Origin: Trichosphaerium sp. ATCC 40318
Taxonomy: Eukaryota; Discosea; Flabellinia; Trichosidae
Direction of reading: 5' to 3'
DNA: 64,000 nucleotides
Assembly (NCBI GenBank): GCA_038496445.1
Contig: JALMLS010000411.1
Coordinates: 124,001-188,000 of the forward strand
A program made the position numbers and the translations under genes. The notes beneath the pieces were generated by a model. That model worked only from the letters and a program-made list of their open reading frames with translations. It ran no database searches and was not told where the DNA came from. Shown piece by piece: positions 1-11,000 of this stretch. How positions within the stretch are numbered: the first letter of the stretch is position 1; each line of letters starts with the position of its first letter.

Positions 1-33
1 CGTCCCGCGTGGGTTCAAATCCCACAGCTTGCA
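1..33 (+). tRNA. 3' end of a class II tRNA (Leu or Ser), truncated by window edge
   Basis: The first bases contain a perfect T arm: GTGGG, loop TTCAAAT, CCCAC. It is followed by a 7-base acceptor strand and a discriminator A, then a T-run that would stop RNA polymerase III. The bases before the T arm (TCCCGC) look like the end of a long variable arm, which indicates tRNA-Leu or tRNA-Ser. The anticodon lies outside the window, so the isotype cannot be fixed. Confidence 0.7.
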
Positions 34-116
34 TTACTTTTTGCATTTTGCACTTTTATTTAAAGATCGTTAAAAACTTACATTCTTACACACTAAAGAG
101 ACATCCAATCTTGGTA

Positions 117-413
117 ATGAGCGATGTTACAAGCGATCAAACTCAACGTTCAAATGAATATGTGTCGTTTAGACCAAAAGGGCGCTATCACCACTTATTG
201 AAGTGGTAGTACACGACAGCTGTCGCTTACTGTTTATGTGAAAGGGCGAGTCTTTGAATTATTTTGACAGTTGCAAAACGATTTTATGAACATCGTTTCA
301 AGCTATCCAAGTTCCTATCTCGAATGTCAAAAAAAACATACTTAAAACGTCTACAGTTAATTAATTGTCTTTTACACAGCGAAATTCCCTTCGAATTAAG
401 TCTTGCACAGTAG
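117..413 (+). CDS. possible small two-exon gene, unresolved
   Basis: An ATG at 117 opens 30 codons (MSDVTSDQ...) ending at a TAG at 207-209. A second open stretch begins after an AG at about 271 and runs 46 codons to a TAG at 411-413, with a coding-like composition rich in Lys, Arg and Leu. I could not join the two in phase with a GT-AG intron, so this may be one gene with an undetected mini-exon, two unrelated ORFs or chance. No family was recognised. Confidence 0.25.
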
Positions 414-476
414 ATGGTATCTAAACACTCAGTGGAGAATACTAATCTGTAAGTTTAGGTAATGATCAACAATATT

Positions 477-1250
477 TTACAATGTAGGATCCTTTAATTT
501 CCTTACAACTTTTTTCTTTACTTTCTTTTTCTTTTTTTTTGGTTTTACTTCTGCGTCTTCTGTGCCTTGCTTTCTTGCATATACAACTTGTTCTTCTCCT
601 TCACTTGGCGGTGCTCCTAGTGAAATAGTGGCTTTACCACCCTTATCAAGCTGTTTAGGCTCTTCTTTTTCTTTTTTGAAGTCTAACATCTCGGCTCTTG
701 CATCAGCAGCCCAGTTGGGGTTATTGTTTTGTAAGTATTTAGGATCAGGACATTCTGGAGCCTCACATAACATCCTTGGCAAACCATCCTTTTCTTCCCA
801 AAGTTGATCTCCTCCGTCGAAAGAATGCCCACAGCCGCATTTTATCCACCCAGTTTGTATATTAGCGTATTTGCGGGTAACAACACGAGGTTTGGTATGG
901 TTTACGTTGAGTTTCTTGTTAGGTCGGCTAACACCACTAATAATGGTTAATAAACGGTCTACATCACCTGGAATGGCGTAAAATAGGGTCAAAGGCGCGT
1001 TTTAACTGTAAGTGGCTAAATAAAATAACGTACACTCTAGTACTTCGATATCCGATCTTCAACAGCATTTTCAGCCCTGTGGGCGAAGTTGTAATGTAAT
1101 TAACAGTAACTGCACTTAATACATCCAAAAAGCTCAAGTCAACGGTCCTGACTTGTGACACATTACTGAGTATTCACGTGGTACATGTACAGCGCTATTG
1201 TACGTTTGGATCCACCAACGAAAGATGTATTCTTCAAGACTCCTTCTCAT
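477..1250 (-). CDS. hypothetical protein with Cys cluster and Lys-rich tail
   Basis: A three-exon model gives about 225 residues: MRRSLEEYIFRWW..., a hydrophobic middle, a Cys-rich patch (WIKCGCGHSF then MLCEAPECPD), an acidic/polar stretch and a strongly basic C terminus (KPKKKKKKVKKK) that could bind nucleic acid or act as a nuclear signal. The first intron is 38 bp (GTACAATAG to ACTCAG) and joins in phase. The second runs from GTACTAGAG to CATTCCAG, also in phase. The four or five Cys could form a small zinc site, which is inference. I recognise no family. Confidence 0.55.
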
Positions 1251-1476
1251 TTCCAACAAAGCCTTGCAAGTGTCACAATGTGTCATTCAAAAAGAGAAGA
1301 ATTACTTTGCCGCCACCACAGTCTCTCACAAAAAAACACGCATTTTGATGTGAATAATAAAGGTGGACAGCGTGCTGTTGTATAATGTACAAGAGTTTCT
1401 TTTTACTACTTACAAAAATATTCCAAAGAAAAAAAGAGTCGACTTCTACCATTTTCTTTTTTCTTTGAAGTAAACT

Positions 1477-1918
1477 TTAGGGCTTCAATGTGAGCTCAGT
1501 CATATTCTCAGATAGATCAATTTCATATTGAACTTCTTTAAATACTTGATTTATTAAAGGCCTAAATCCTACGCCTACAAACAAAGTATAAGAAAACAAC
1601 TCTTAGTGAAACTTTGTAAAAATACAAATAATTATACACAAAAAAAAAAGTGTGAACAAATGACGGCACTTGCTTGCTTTACAGTCAACAATCTTGCAAA
1701 GCAATAAGCGCACGTGGTTTTGTGCGTTTTTTAAAATCTAAGTATATATATACATAATAGTCTGATAGCTCTGAAGGCGCTTGTGTGCCTGGGCTGTCCG
1801 GAATGTGCTCATTAACAAGATCTTTAAGTTTAGCCAACTCAAAGTTTCCTGCTGCTTTAGCATATGCTCTTAGTTTTTTACGGAATAGACCACTTAAAAT
1901 CTTCCTAGATGTGCTCAT
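1477..1918 (-). CDS. small hypothetical basic protein
   Basis: This is a two-exon model of about 109 residues. It starts MSTSRKILSGLFRKK and ends TELTLKP. The splice from GTTGACTG to TTTGTAG joins CAA GAT T to GC GTA in phase. The N terminus is an amphipathic basic helix (LFRKKLRAYAKAAG), compatible with a mitochondrial presequence, an LYR-like helix or a calmodulin-binding helix. It lies 105 bp downstream of the calcineurin stop on the same strand, so it could instead be an alternative 3' exon set of that gene. I prefer a separate gene because of its own ATG and the in-frame stop between them. Confidence 0.45.
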
Positions 1919-2023
1919 AGCACGTGTTCTAAACAACAAGTCAATATGACAAAGTCAACACGAAAAAAATCAAAACCAAAGAAATGAATCCAAATCGCTT
2001 CACTTACGGTCTAAACATTAGAG

Positions 2024-4311
2024 TTAGTAAAACACTTTGTTAATAGTTAGAAGGCTTTGGATTACGTACTTTGTCCATTGTCTTGCTTTATGAAGTTTCT
2101 CTACACGCATGCCAACAGAAGGATTCTCTGGGATTGTAATTGAACGCTCTTCAGATGTAGTTTGAGAAGAGCCTTTAAGTTGATCCATCAAAAGTTGTAT
2201 CTTAGGTGACTCAGTGCGACTGTAGCTATGTGTTAGCATAATTTATGTTATAGTAATATTATACTACTTACTTTTGAGCAAACCTAGCACGCTTACGTCT
2301 CAACGAGACTCCTACAGGCAGCTTAGAGACTTCAACTGGTTCTGATGATTCTTCTGTTAACTCAAGCGTTGAGTCGGCTTTTTTCGTTTTCTTTGGAGAG
2401 GTACTTGACCGAATCTTGTATGTTGGTGCTTTATAGTCAGGCTAGGTTTTTTTTTAACAAATATAAAGAAAGAAAAGTAGTTTTTGTTCCAACAGAAAAG
2501 AGTTTGATTGAATTTCTCTTTTTTTTTTTTTGAAGAATTTTTTTTTATTCGTACCATGTCCTCATCTTGAACGCCCTCTATTGATGCAAAATACTGAAAC
2601 ATATCTGCTATACGCTCAAGTACATGCATTATAGTGTAATCAACAGCGTTAGCACAGCTAGGGAACCAAAAAGGGTGCTCAACCTCTGAAAATTGAATAA
2701 AATCAGTTGCTGCTACTTTATTATTACCAACTCTAAGGAAATACGGTTAAAAAGAGACTTTTGTAAAAACAAAATCAAAGAAAGAAAAAAAATTATATAT
2801 GTCATCATAACTAGCGCATAATGCGCATGGTATGTACCTTAAAAAAGCTGCAGTATTTCCATAGTAATCGCAATAGTTTGGTGCTGAAAATACAGTAATA
2901 ACCATAGGATCAGATCCATCTGTTCTATTCATTGTAGCCATAGTAAATCCTTCTCTTTGAACTTCATGCGCTCTTGAAAAAAAAAAAGTTAGTAATCACA
3001 GAAGTTATAGCTGGTAGTATAACGCCACACAAAATAAATATTTTGAAAAAACGTCATCATTTACAGAGTATAGCGATAGCAAATGAATGAATGTATACAA
3101 TTGTAGTACCTTATGATAGCGAGTATATTATTTTCTTGCAAAAACTTAACAGTGGCAGTATACCCGAAAATATAACCACATCCACGCGTTGGATTCTCTT
3201 CATAAGATACATCATACCACTCACCCATCTCATCTTCTGTTAAACCAACAGCTGTATCATCTTCTAGAGGATCACTCCAAAGTAAATCACTATAACAATT
3301 TAACACGTGAGTAATTCATTTTGTAAAGAAAAAAACGCTGAGTGTAAAATCAAGTCAAGTTTTAAACAGAAAATGTGTACCACAGAGGTCCTTTTGTTGG
3401 AGGCTCGATAAATCTATTAATGTCGTTTACTTGATCTATAGTATGAATACTAGGTGAAAGGCCACCATGAACACAATAATAAGTGCCTTCTTTAACCTTA
3501 AAACAAAGTTAACGCTAAAATAGAAACAAAAAATACACGCGAAAAAAAGGCAAAAAAACATGATCACGTGATAGTAAAGGGGTAAATAGTAATTGCATAA
3601 GACGCGGAGTTTGTTGATAAACACGTACGGTAACTGTTGCAGCGAGAGGTAGTGCATCAAAAGCCTTCATGAACGCCTCAAAGACAGAAGCGTTGAATTT
3701 TTTCAAGCCTAAAACGCAAAAAAGGCGTGTTAGTAATTTATTGTTATTGTAGTAAAAACGCGTACACTCTGCTTTAAAGTTAAAATGAGACGCTAGTAAT
3801 CTACACTCGTGATTACCGCGAATCATCCAGAAGGAAGTTGGGTAGTTAATTTTTAAAGCACAAAGTAGTAATGTAACCTCTAATAGAAGGCCCGTAAGCA
3901 ATACTAAGCGTAAGTGATAACGTGCCACAGCCAAAGTTCCCTCTATCGACGTAATCTCCCAGGAACAAGCACGGGGTATTCCTGACGCGGGTAAGGAAGT
4001 ATCATGAAGTGATAAGTGTCGTACGTTCCAGTTTGCCCCAACATATTTGCCAAGTCGTAAAACTGTCCGTGTATGTCACCAACTATGTTTACCGGACCTT
4101 TGAGCCGCAATACATTAGGTTCTACATCCATCACCTTTTTTGCTTGTGTTAAAATTCGCGTGGCTACCGCAGGCGAAATGCGACCCTCCTTTTTAAAGTG
4201 CTTGAGTAGAAACTCCCAGTCAGGGACGTTACTTTCATCAGGATACAGATCGCATTCGTCTAGTACTTGATAGGCGGGAATGGGCACACTAGACACTGGT
4301 CGATCGTCCAT
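2024..4311 (-). CDS. calcineurin A (PP2B) catalytic subunit, Ser/Thr phosphatase
   Basis: This is a metallophosphatase of the PPP family that dephosphorylates Ser/Thr and, in the PP2B branch, is activated by calcineurin B and Ca2+/calmodulin. From the N terminus one can read KEGRISPAVATRIL, the metal-binding signatures GDIHGQF, GDYVDRG and RGNHECR, VHGGLSP, LLWSDPLED, RGCGY, then ITVFSAPNYCDYY. The segment after the core (EHPFWFP... followed by a long hydrophobic helix) matches the calcineurin-B-binding helix, which separates PP2B from PP1/PP2A. A basic patch (RRKRARF) lies further on. There are at least eight introns. The junction after DRGNF, near 3890-3950, could not be placed with a phase-correct GT-AG intron, and a GC-AG intron is the simplest fit. 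It is divergent from the nuclease-like gene, 134 bp away. Confidence 0.88.
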
Positions 4312-4445
4312 TTTCACTACATTTAAATACGTTTTGTGTACTGTACTTTCGTTGACCGCTCGCAATCCGTTTCATTTTAGCCACTCGGTTAGCATATCAA
4401 CTAGTTGCTCGTAGAAATAATATACTACACTACACGCAATACAAA

Positions 4446-6437
4446 ATGCAAGGACTATTTAAAGCTTGCCCGCTCTCAAACATCCCATACACCGAAATAC
4501 TTGCTAGTGGTGATACAAATAGTGATTTTTGCAAAGCTATTAAATTAAAATGCACGGATCGAGCATCAGATGCAATAAGAACCCAATGCAACGCGTGTGC
4601 GAGCGTCTAAACATCATTTTACTTACTACATAAACAGGCTTGCCAGAAAAGCCGTTGAACAACTAAAAGCAAAGGGCGTTACCCCCGACGATATACGAAA
4701 GCATTTCCAAGCCGCTGACTTTGCTTTACACTTGTCAAACGGACGGTGCGCTAAATTTGACATCAACTGGTATCATTAACCTGATAACAGGTTATACACA
4801 TGCGTGGAGATGTTAGAACCACGTTTGTCAATGAAAAATTTAGACACATTTACAGCTTGGCTTGATAGGTGGCTAGAGTACAAAACAGGCGGTGAGGAAT
4901 ATGCCTTTAGCCAGCAATTAAAGATTCGCGCATTATACGCGAAGTATGGGTACGTAACAATCGAAGATTGACCCAAAACAAAGTAATGTTTAACAATAGT
5001 GCTAAAATAGTAGAGTTGGAAGAGAAAGTAGAAAACGCTAAAGTAGCTGTTCAAGGTGACACTTCTTTATGAGAAAGTTATTTATTTTTTTGTAGAATAC
5101 GAAGCGACAATAAAGCAGAATGCTACTCTCTCCTCGCTTATGAAGAAACGTAACGGTGCTCAGAAGGTACTCTATTATAGTTATTATCTATTCTAAGGAA
5201 CAACAAAGGCTATAGACAGCATTCAAGGCCACTACACGAAAGGTTCAAAGAAAGCCCAAAATAAGGGCCACAAATTAGATACACTTTTAAAGCAGAAACA
5301 GGCTTTATTGAGTGAATTAGAAGATAAGATTACTAAAACCAAAAGTCTCCCTGCTTATGCAGAGCTTGACGCTTGTGAGACAACAAAGATTGACTTTGAA
5401 AAAGAAATTGGGTTATTTGATCTTGAAACTGAATTAAAAGCTCATCAGCGGCTTCAAGGAGAAAAGTATGGTACTAAATTCTATGTATAATGGTTAATAG
5501 GTATAGAGGAGGCTTATTAGGATCAAACTTTGAAATGTTATGCGCTCCATATCTAGATAGTATTGTGTTTAAAAATTCTCAACCGGAAATATTTTCTTAC
5601 ACACCAAAAGAAAATGAGGATCTAGTAGTACTACCTAATGTTACATTCACAAAAACACCATGGCCTGAGAAATTGACAGGCGAATTTGATTTTCTTGTTG
5701 TAATAGTTGATAAAACTGACGCTGATAAACCAGTCAAGGTACATTAACAGTTATATCCATAACAAAAATCAACCTGCTTACCAAAAAAAAAACCGTTTAG
5801 GTATTGATGGTCGTTGAATGCAAAAGCTCAAACAGCTATTTACCAGATTATGTGTCTAAGATGAAACATGCAATGAGTTTCGTGACTGGCAACACAGAAA
5901 CAGAAAAAGGTAATGCATAAACGAAGCAAACTTCTTTTTCAAAATTGACTAAAAGTGTGTAGGCAAAAAATTTACTAAAGCAACATTTTCTGATCGATCA
6001 CGTGGAAAGAAATATGTTTTTACTACAGAATCTTTCTCCCTCTTAAACCCAGATTCACTTGAGAGCTATAAGAATCATGTATTATACATGACTAGGCCAG
6101 GTCACATGGTAAACAGTTATCACTAATTGCCTTCCACTAAATGCTTTTTTTCTTCTAGATGTGGCCTGCTAACGCCTCTGGAGTTGTTACGCATTATATC
6201 ATGGATAAATTCCCATCTTTGGATCTTAATGGCGCACCACTGCGAAAGGTATTGAAGGTTAATTCTGTGACACAAAACTTATAAGATTAGGCATTATTTG
6301 AAGAGCTTGAAGAGCATTTCGCTAAATATACAGATCGTTATACATTCGTTCAGGATCTTGTTAACAAAAACCGTGTTTATGTTCTAGATTATGCTTTTTA
6401 CTTTGATCAAATTGGTCTAGGTGGTTTTGAAGAATAA
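4446..6437 (+). CDS. coiled-coil protein with PD-(D/E)XK nuclease-like domain
   Basis: About ten exons give a protein of roughly 450 residues. The N-terminal third is helical (start MQGLFKACPLSNI), followed by a charged coiled coil (KIVELEEKVENAK... to LKAHQRLQGEK). The C-terminal half begins GGGLLGSNFEMLCAPYL and contains GEFDFLVVIV, then LMVVECKSSN. The Glu in the first helix, the Asp on one strand and the E-x-K on the next are the usual arrangement of a restriction-endonuclease-like (PD-(D/E)XK) active site. The protein ends FDQIGLGGFEE. Introns are 38-62 bp and several begin GTAC. The splice 4749-4790 (GTGCGC to ATAACAG) keeps the frame. The function is inferred from motif order only; effector, transposon-derived or housekeeping roles are all possible. 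Confidence 0.6.
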
Positions 6438-6768
6438 AAGTAAATAGTTCACAGTTTAATCTTTTCTTTATCACTGTTGCTTTGCCTTATCAATGCATCG
6501 CTGCATATGCGATAGTATCCCGCAGAATCAGAGGACCGTATACGTACATACTAGATCTTATTCGAGGCGTACACGTCACGTGTGGCAGGTATTGTACGCC
6601 GATCTCGGTTTTTGAAATTTTCCTTATTAATTGAGTTACTGCGTGCTTGTGCCAAAGAATAAAAATAGTGTGGTTAATGCCACTGAAGCTATACAATTAT
6701 TTTAGTTCGCTCTTGTATAATTAACAGTATTTTTATTGCTTTGGTCTCAAGTAACATTCGTCGTGAGT
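6438..6768. other. convergent intergenic spacer
   Basis: This lies between the 3' ends of the nuclease-like gene (+) and the MGST3-like gene (-). It contains a CACGTG near 6577. Open frames here have no coding character. Confidence 0.5.
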
Positions 6769-7462
6769 TTAGAAAAATCCTAGCATTTTTGTTGCTAATT
6801 TGCAAGATAGGAACAATAATCCGAGTAATGAAGGGTAAATGAATACAGCGCCTCTGTTTCTCTTTGCTGGATCTAAAAAAATATTGAGAAAAACATTCTT
6901 GGCTGGATTCCTTTTAAAAAGGTGTTTTTACCTCCTGATTGGTATCCTAGAGCGTAAACAATACGTCCCAAACTCCATAAACCTCCAAAAGAAGCTGCCC
7001 ATACCTACGGAAGCGTCAGAAAGGATTTTTAATCGATTATAGCGTACTGGGTTCTGTAGACCTGCAAAACAGAGCAAGGTGATGATTTGATAATGCGATT
7101 CGAGCCTATAGATTGTTAGATACGCGTCTACAGCCATAAAATGATATATTGCGTACATGTTTTGGTGACCACGCTGATAACAGTTAAATGTCTCTTTGCT
7201 CTTATCGGTTGTGTAAAGAGCAGGGTACTAAGGCGTAAACATCAGAATGTGTGTCAATGTTTTGATTCGAAAATTTTTTGATTAACGCACAGGTACTCCA
7301 AATTTTTTCCTAGCGCCTGCTACCATACCTCCAATGACTGTGGCGGTGATAATGGAGCCTACTGCGCTCAAGATGACCTAAGTTTTATTTAATACGCTAT
7401 ACCCTTACAAGTACAAGTACCCATCCGTATTCTGGTTGCAATGTGAATGTAACGCCGCTCAT
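6769..7462 (-). CDS. MAPEG family, microsomal glutathione S-transferase 3-like
   Basis: This is an integral membrane enzyme of the MAPEG family (glutathione-dependent transferase/peroxidase) of the ER or mitochondrial outer membrane. Six hand-spliced exons give about 150 residues, the usual length. They contain LQPEYGWVLVLVIL (first membrane helix), ARKKFGVPYPALY, the family signature FNCYQRGHQN, a second helix ending LQNPV, then LGRIVYALGYQSGDPAKRNRG and a last helix. The order and spacing follow MGST3. All five introns (31-63 bp) join in phase, which makes this the best-anchored example of the local intron style. The start is the ATG 9 residues before PEYGW. It is divergent from the RasGEF gene. 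Confidence 0.88.
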
Positions 7463-8032
7463 GTTTATTGGTTTGTGTTCTGAATTTATGTGTTTATTTT
7501 TGACTGTATTTAGACTTCCGCTGATTTTTCCGTCTTGCAATCGCACTAATAATAAGGCCGTGGGGCAATTTAATTTGCCGTCTACGTCAGACCAAGTGTC
7601 ACATTTGACACGTACTAAACACATGTCAGGTTGCAAGTCTATTTAGTTCAGCGTGGATGCTCTGTTTGGCAGCATCTCGTTTGATAATTGTTGAACGACT
7701 TGTTTAGTTAGTTATGGTATCACGCTCATATTGACTGTACAAAGCGTATGTTTACGATGCTCTTGCAAAGGCAATACAGCCAAAAATTGGTGTGAGAAAA
7801 GTGTTTACCGTTGTCCAGCCTTTTTTTGAATAGTATAACTACCACAGTGTTAGCAAAGGTATATATACGCGTAACTGCTTTCTTAAAAACCGCGGTGGTC
7901 ATTATTCGATACAGAAATAGTACTTCGATACACAACCTATGGAAGAGAGCGCAAACGCATAAATAATGGTATTTAACCAATAAATAGTCAGTAAACAACC
8001 GCCGAGCATTTTGAGTGATAGACGCATGTATT
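7463..8032. other. divergent intergenic region
   Basis: This is a 570 bp spacer between the MGST3-like start (-) and the RasGEF start (+), presumably holding both promoters. I see no convincing coding potential or RNA gene. Confidence 0.5.
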
Positions 8033-11000
8033 ATGTCTAGGCTCAATCTAGATGTGGAGCTTTATTGTTTATTTTGATTTTCCTTCAGTTGCTTTTAAAT
8101 TTACCCTATTCGTTAGGAGAATCACTGGGAAGCAATAGCGCTTGAGCGCGAACAAAAAATACAACAACTATCCCAGGCAGTAACAAGCTGGAAGGAGCAA
8201 TGGAAAGGGCGTTTTGATGAGCAAATAACGATGAACCAGACGCTGCAAGACGCTCTAGAGGCTGAAAAGTACGGAACAATCAACTGTTTACACTTCGAAT
8301 ACTAATCGCACAAAGGACAAAATCTACTACTTTCTACCAAGAGTATCATCAAATTAAAAATAAATTGGAAAGTGTCGTGGTTATTGTACGCAATCTGAAG
8401 GAAGCAAAGCAAAACTTGGAAGTTCAGCATCAACGCGACGTATCTGTACGTTCAATTGGCGTATAATTGACGTTATTTTGAGAATTTCAAATTTCAAATG
8501 ACTAATTTATTTACGGTCAGGCAATTGCTGATATGGAAATAAACACTACCAAGTTAAAGGCTGCGTTATGTATGTTACGTGGGTACAAAAAAAAAAACTA
8601 ACTTTTTGCAACAGCGAAAATGATTCTAGAAGGAGACAGCAATGCTGGAGCTAATGAGACTGCTCTTATTGAAGAAAATGATGCACTTCGTCAAGAGCTT
8701 GAGACAAACTTATCTCAATTCGCGATGCTCAAAGCTAGGACTAAGGATATGCTAACTAACCTAAAAAACGAGCTTAATAGAGAGAGGTAAAGGACTTTGG
8801 AGTAATTTAAAAACATGACATGCTAATCGTGAATGGTTAATAGAAACAACAGCATTTTGCTTGCACGAGAAGTTGACGAGTTACGACATGCTGATTCTCA
8901 AGTACAAGAGTATAAAGAGATAGTTGCTTCACTTGAACAAGAAATTACTGGCTTAAAGGAGGCATTGACGCGAAGCAAACATCGTAGCAGAGATACTGAA
9001 GCTTTACGTATTGCCATTGAGGAGAAAAATAATGAAATCGCTGAGCTGGTACAGAAATAATAACATTTCTTTATTTTGCTTTTTTTTCGTGTATCATTTT
9101 CGAGTTGGGTCTCGTTAAGTGTTGTTTAGACGAGGGAGAATCAAGAACTACTAGAAGGTGAAGGTTCTATTCAAGAGCGTAAGAACTCTATCAATGAGGC
9201 AGCTGCATTACAAAGAGAGATTGGACAACTTAATGTAAAGATCTCCAAAATGAAAAAAGACTTAAGCAAATCAAAATCTAAGCGAAAGAATCTAGAGGTA
9301 AAATTTAACGCTGTAGTTGAAGAAAATACAGAGTTGAAAGCATCATCTGCAAGTTTAAAAACATTACAAACGAGCGAAAGCGAGGTCAAGAATAGCTTCA
9401 GGCGGTACGAAATACACTGATGCAGTTAGAATTCTAATTTATAAACGCGTAGCGACAATTCATTGTTGAAGAAAAAAGCTGCTTCTTTAAAAACAGAGCT
9501 TGATGCAGCACAACAGAAGATACAAATGCTTGAAGCTCAACTCAAAACACAAGCTTTCCACGTACAAAATTTGTTGAACGAAGGACGTGTTACAAATAGC
9601 ATGAGTGAACCTGCTACTTCGTCAATTAAGGCGTTAAACAAGATGTTAAACGAGGAAGAAATACGCGCATCAAAAACTGAAAAGTTACCAGCTCCAGCTC
9701 AAAAAAGGTAAACGGACACTTACTTAGGCCCTTTTGGTGATTGTTTTTGTTTGAGTCGCGCTTACTGATTTTCAAGGCAATTACCTTCAGCACCAAATAC
9801 TGTATCGCTAAAGAAACCACTACCAAAAGCACCTGGACCTACTAGAATGGTGAGAAAAGTTGATTTCAGTCAAAAAATAGCTTAAAACATTATGTGTTTT
9901 CTTATTGTTTTTTTTTGTTCTTTATTGGCTATGTAACGTACCCTTCTAAGTATTTTTATATAGGGTACTTATGGTGCATTACCTAGTACAGAAAAAAGAA
10001 AATCCAAAGGGCGTAGTGGCGGTAGGAGTGTCAAACGTCGTGCGTCTTCAAAGAGAGCTCAGGTGTGTAATTCTTTTTGTATTTTACTTATTTTTTTTTT
10101 ATTACTGTTGTACAACTACTCTTTGATCTGTTGCTCACTTAAAAATATATAGCGTAATGACAGTTCTTTATCAACACCGGAGAGTGCTCCCTTGAGTACT
10201 TCATGTCCTCCAGGCGTTGGACTGACATGGAAAGCGAGTAATAAAAATTCTGGATATTCAGTTGTGCCAAATGTCAAGGCCACTGACGAAGAAGTTACTT
10301 CAGGTCACTACGGAACTCTTCCTAAAACACCTGGTTTTAAGCGTGCATCCACAAGCAAGGTACACACTATACTGATACAAGAAACAAAAGACTTACACTA
10401 TTTGTCTCAGAATAAAAGAGAAAAGACAAGGCCAGTCAGTATTGGCGCAAACAAGGTGAGTTCTTTTATTGTTTTTATGTGTTTCCCTCTCCTAATGGTT
10501 TTTCTAGACTCAGTCGACTGGACCTAACTCTACACGCACTAGTCTAACTAGTTCTAACAGTGCTTCAAAAATGGGTTTACCAAGAAAAGCTAAAGCAAAG
10601 TTTGATTATACTCCACAACGTAATGAAGAAATGGGATTTTCTGAAGGAGAAATTCTAGTAATATATGATACCAACCATCGTTGGTGGTGCGCTAGATCTG
10701 GAAAACGTGAAGGCATAGTGCCAAGGTTAGTGTGAATTGCACAGCCCCGTTGATTTTGTTGACTGATTATTGTAGCAATTTCTTTGATTGGTGTGAACCA
10801 GAACCCAATCAACCTCCTACGCCTAGACCTATTCGTAATTCGAGTAATCAAGCAAGTACAACTCCAACACCCTCTCAGCCAGCGGTGAAGGGGGATGCAC
10901 CAGGGACATGGGAGAAGAAGCTAAACAAAACAAATTCAGTGCGACAAATAAATGAAGATCGCTCTGTACGCTAGTTGTTTGCGCGTACCATTTGGTTGTT

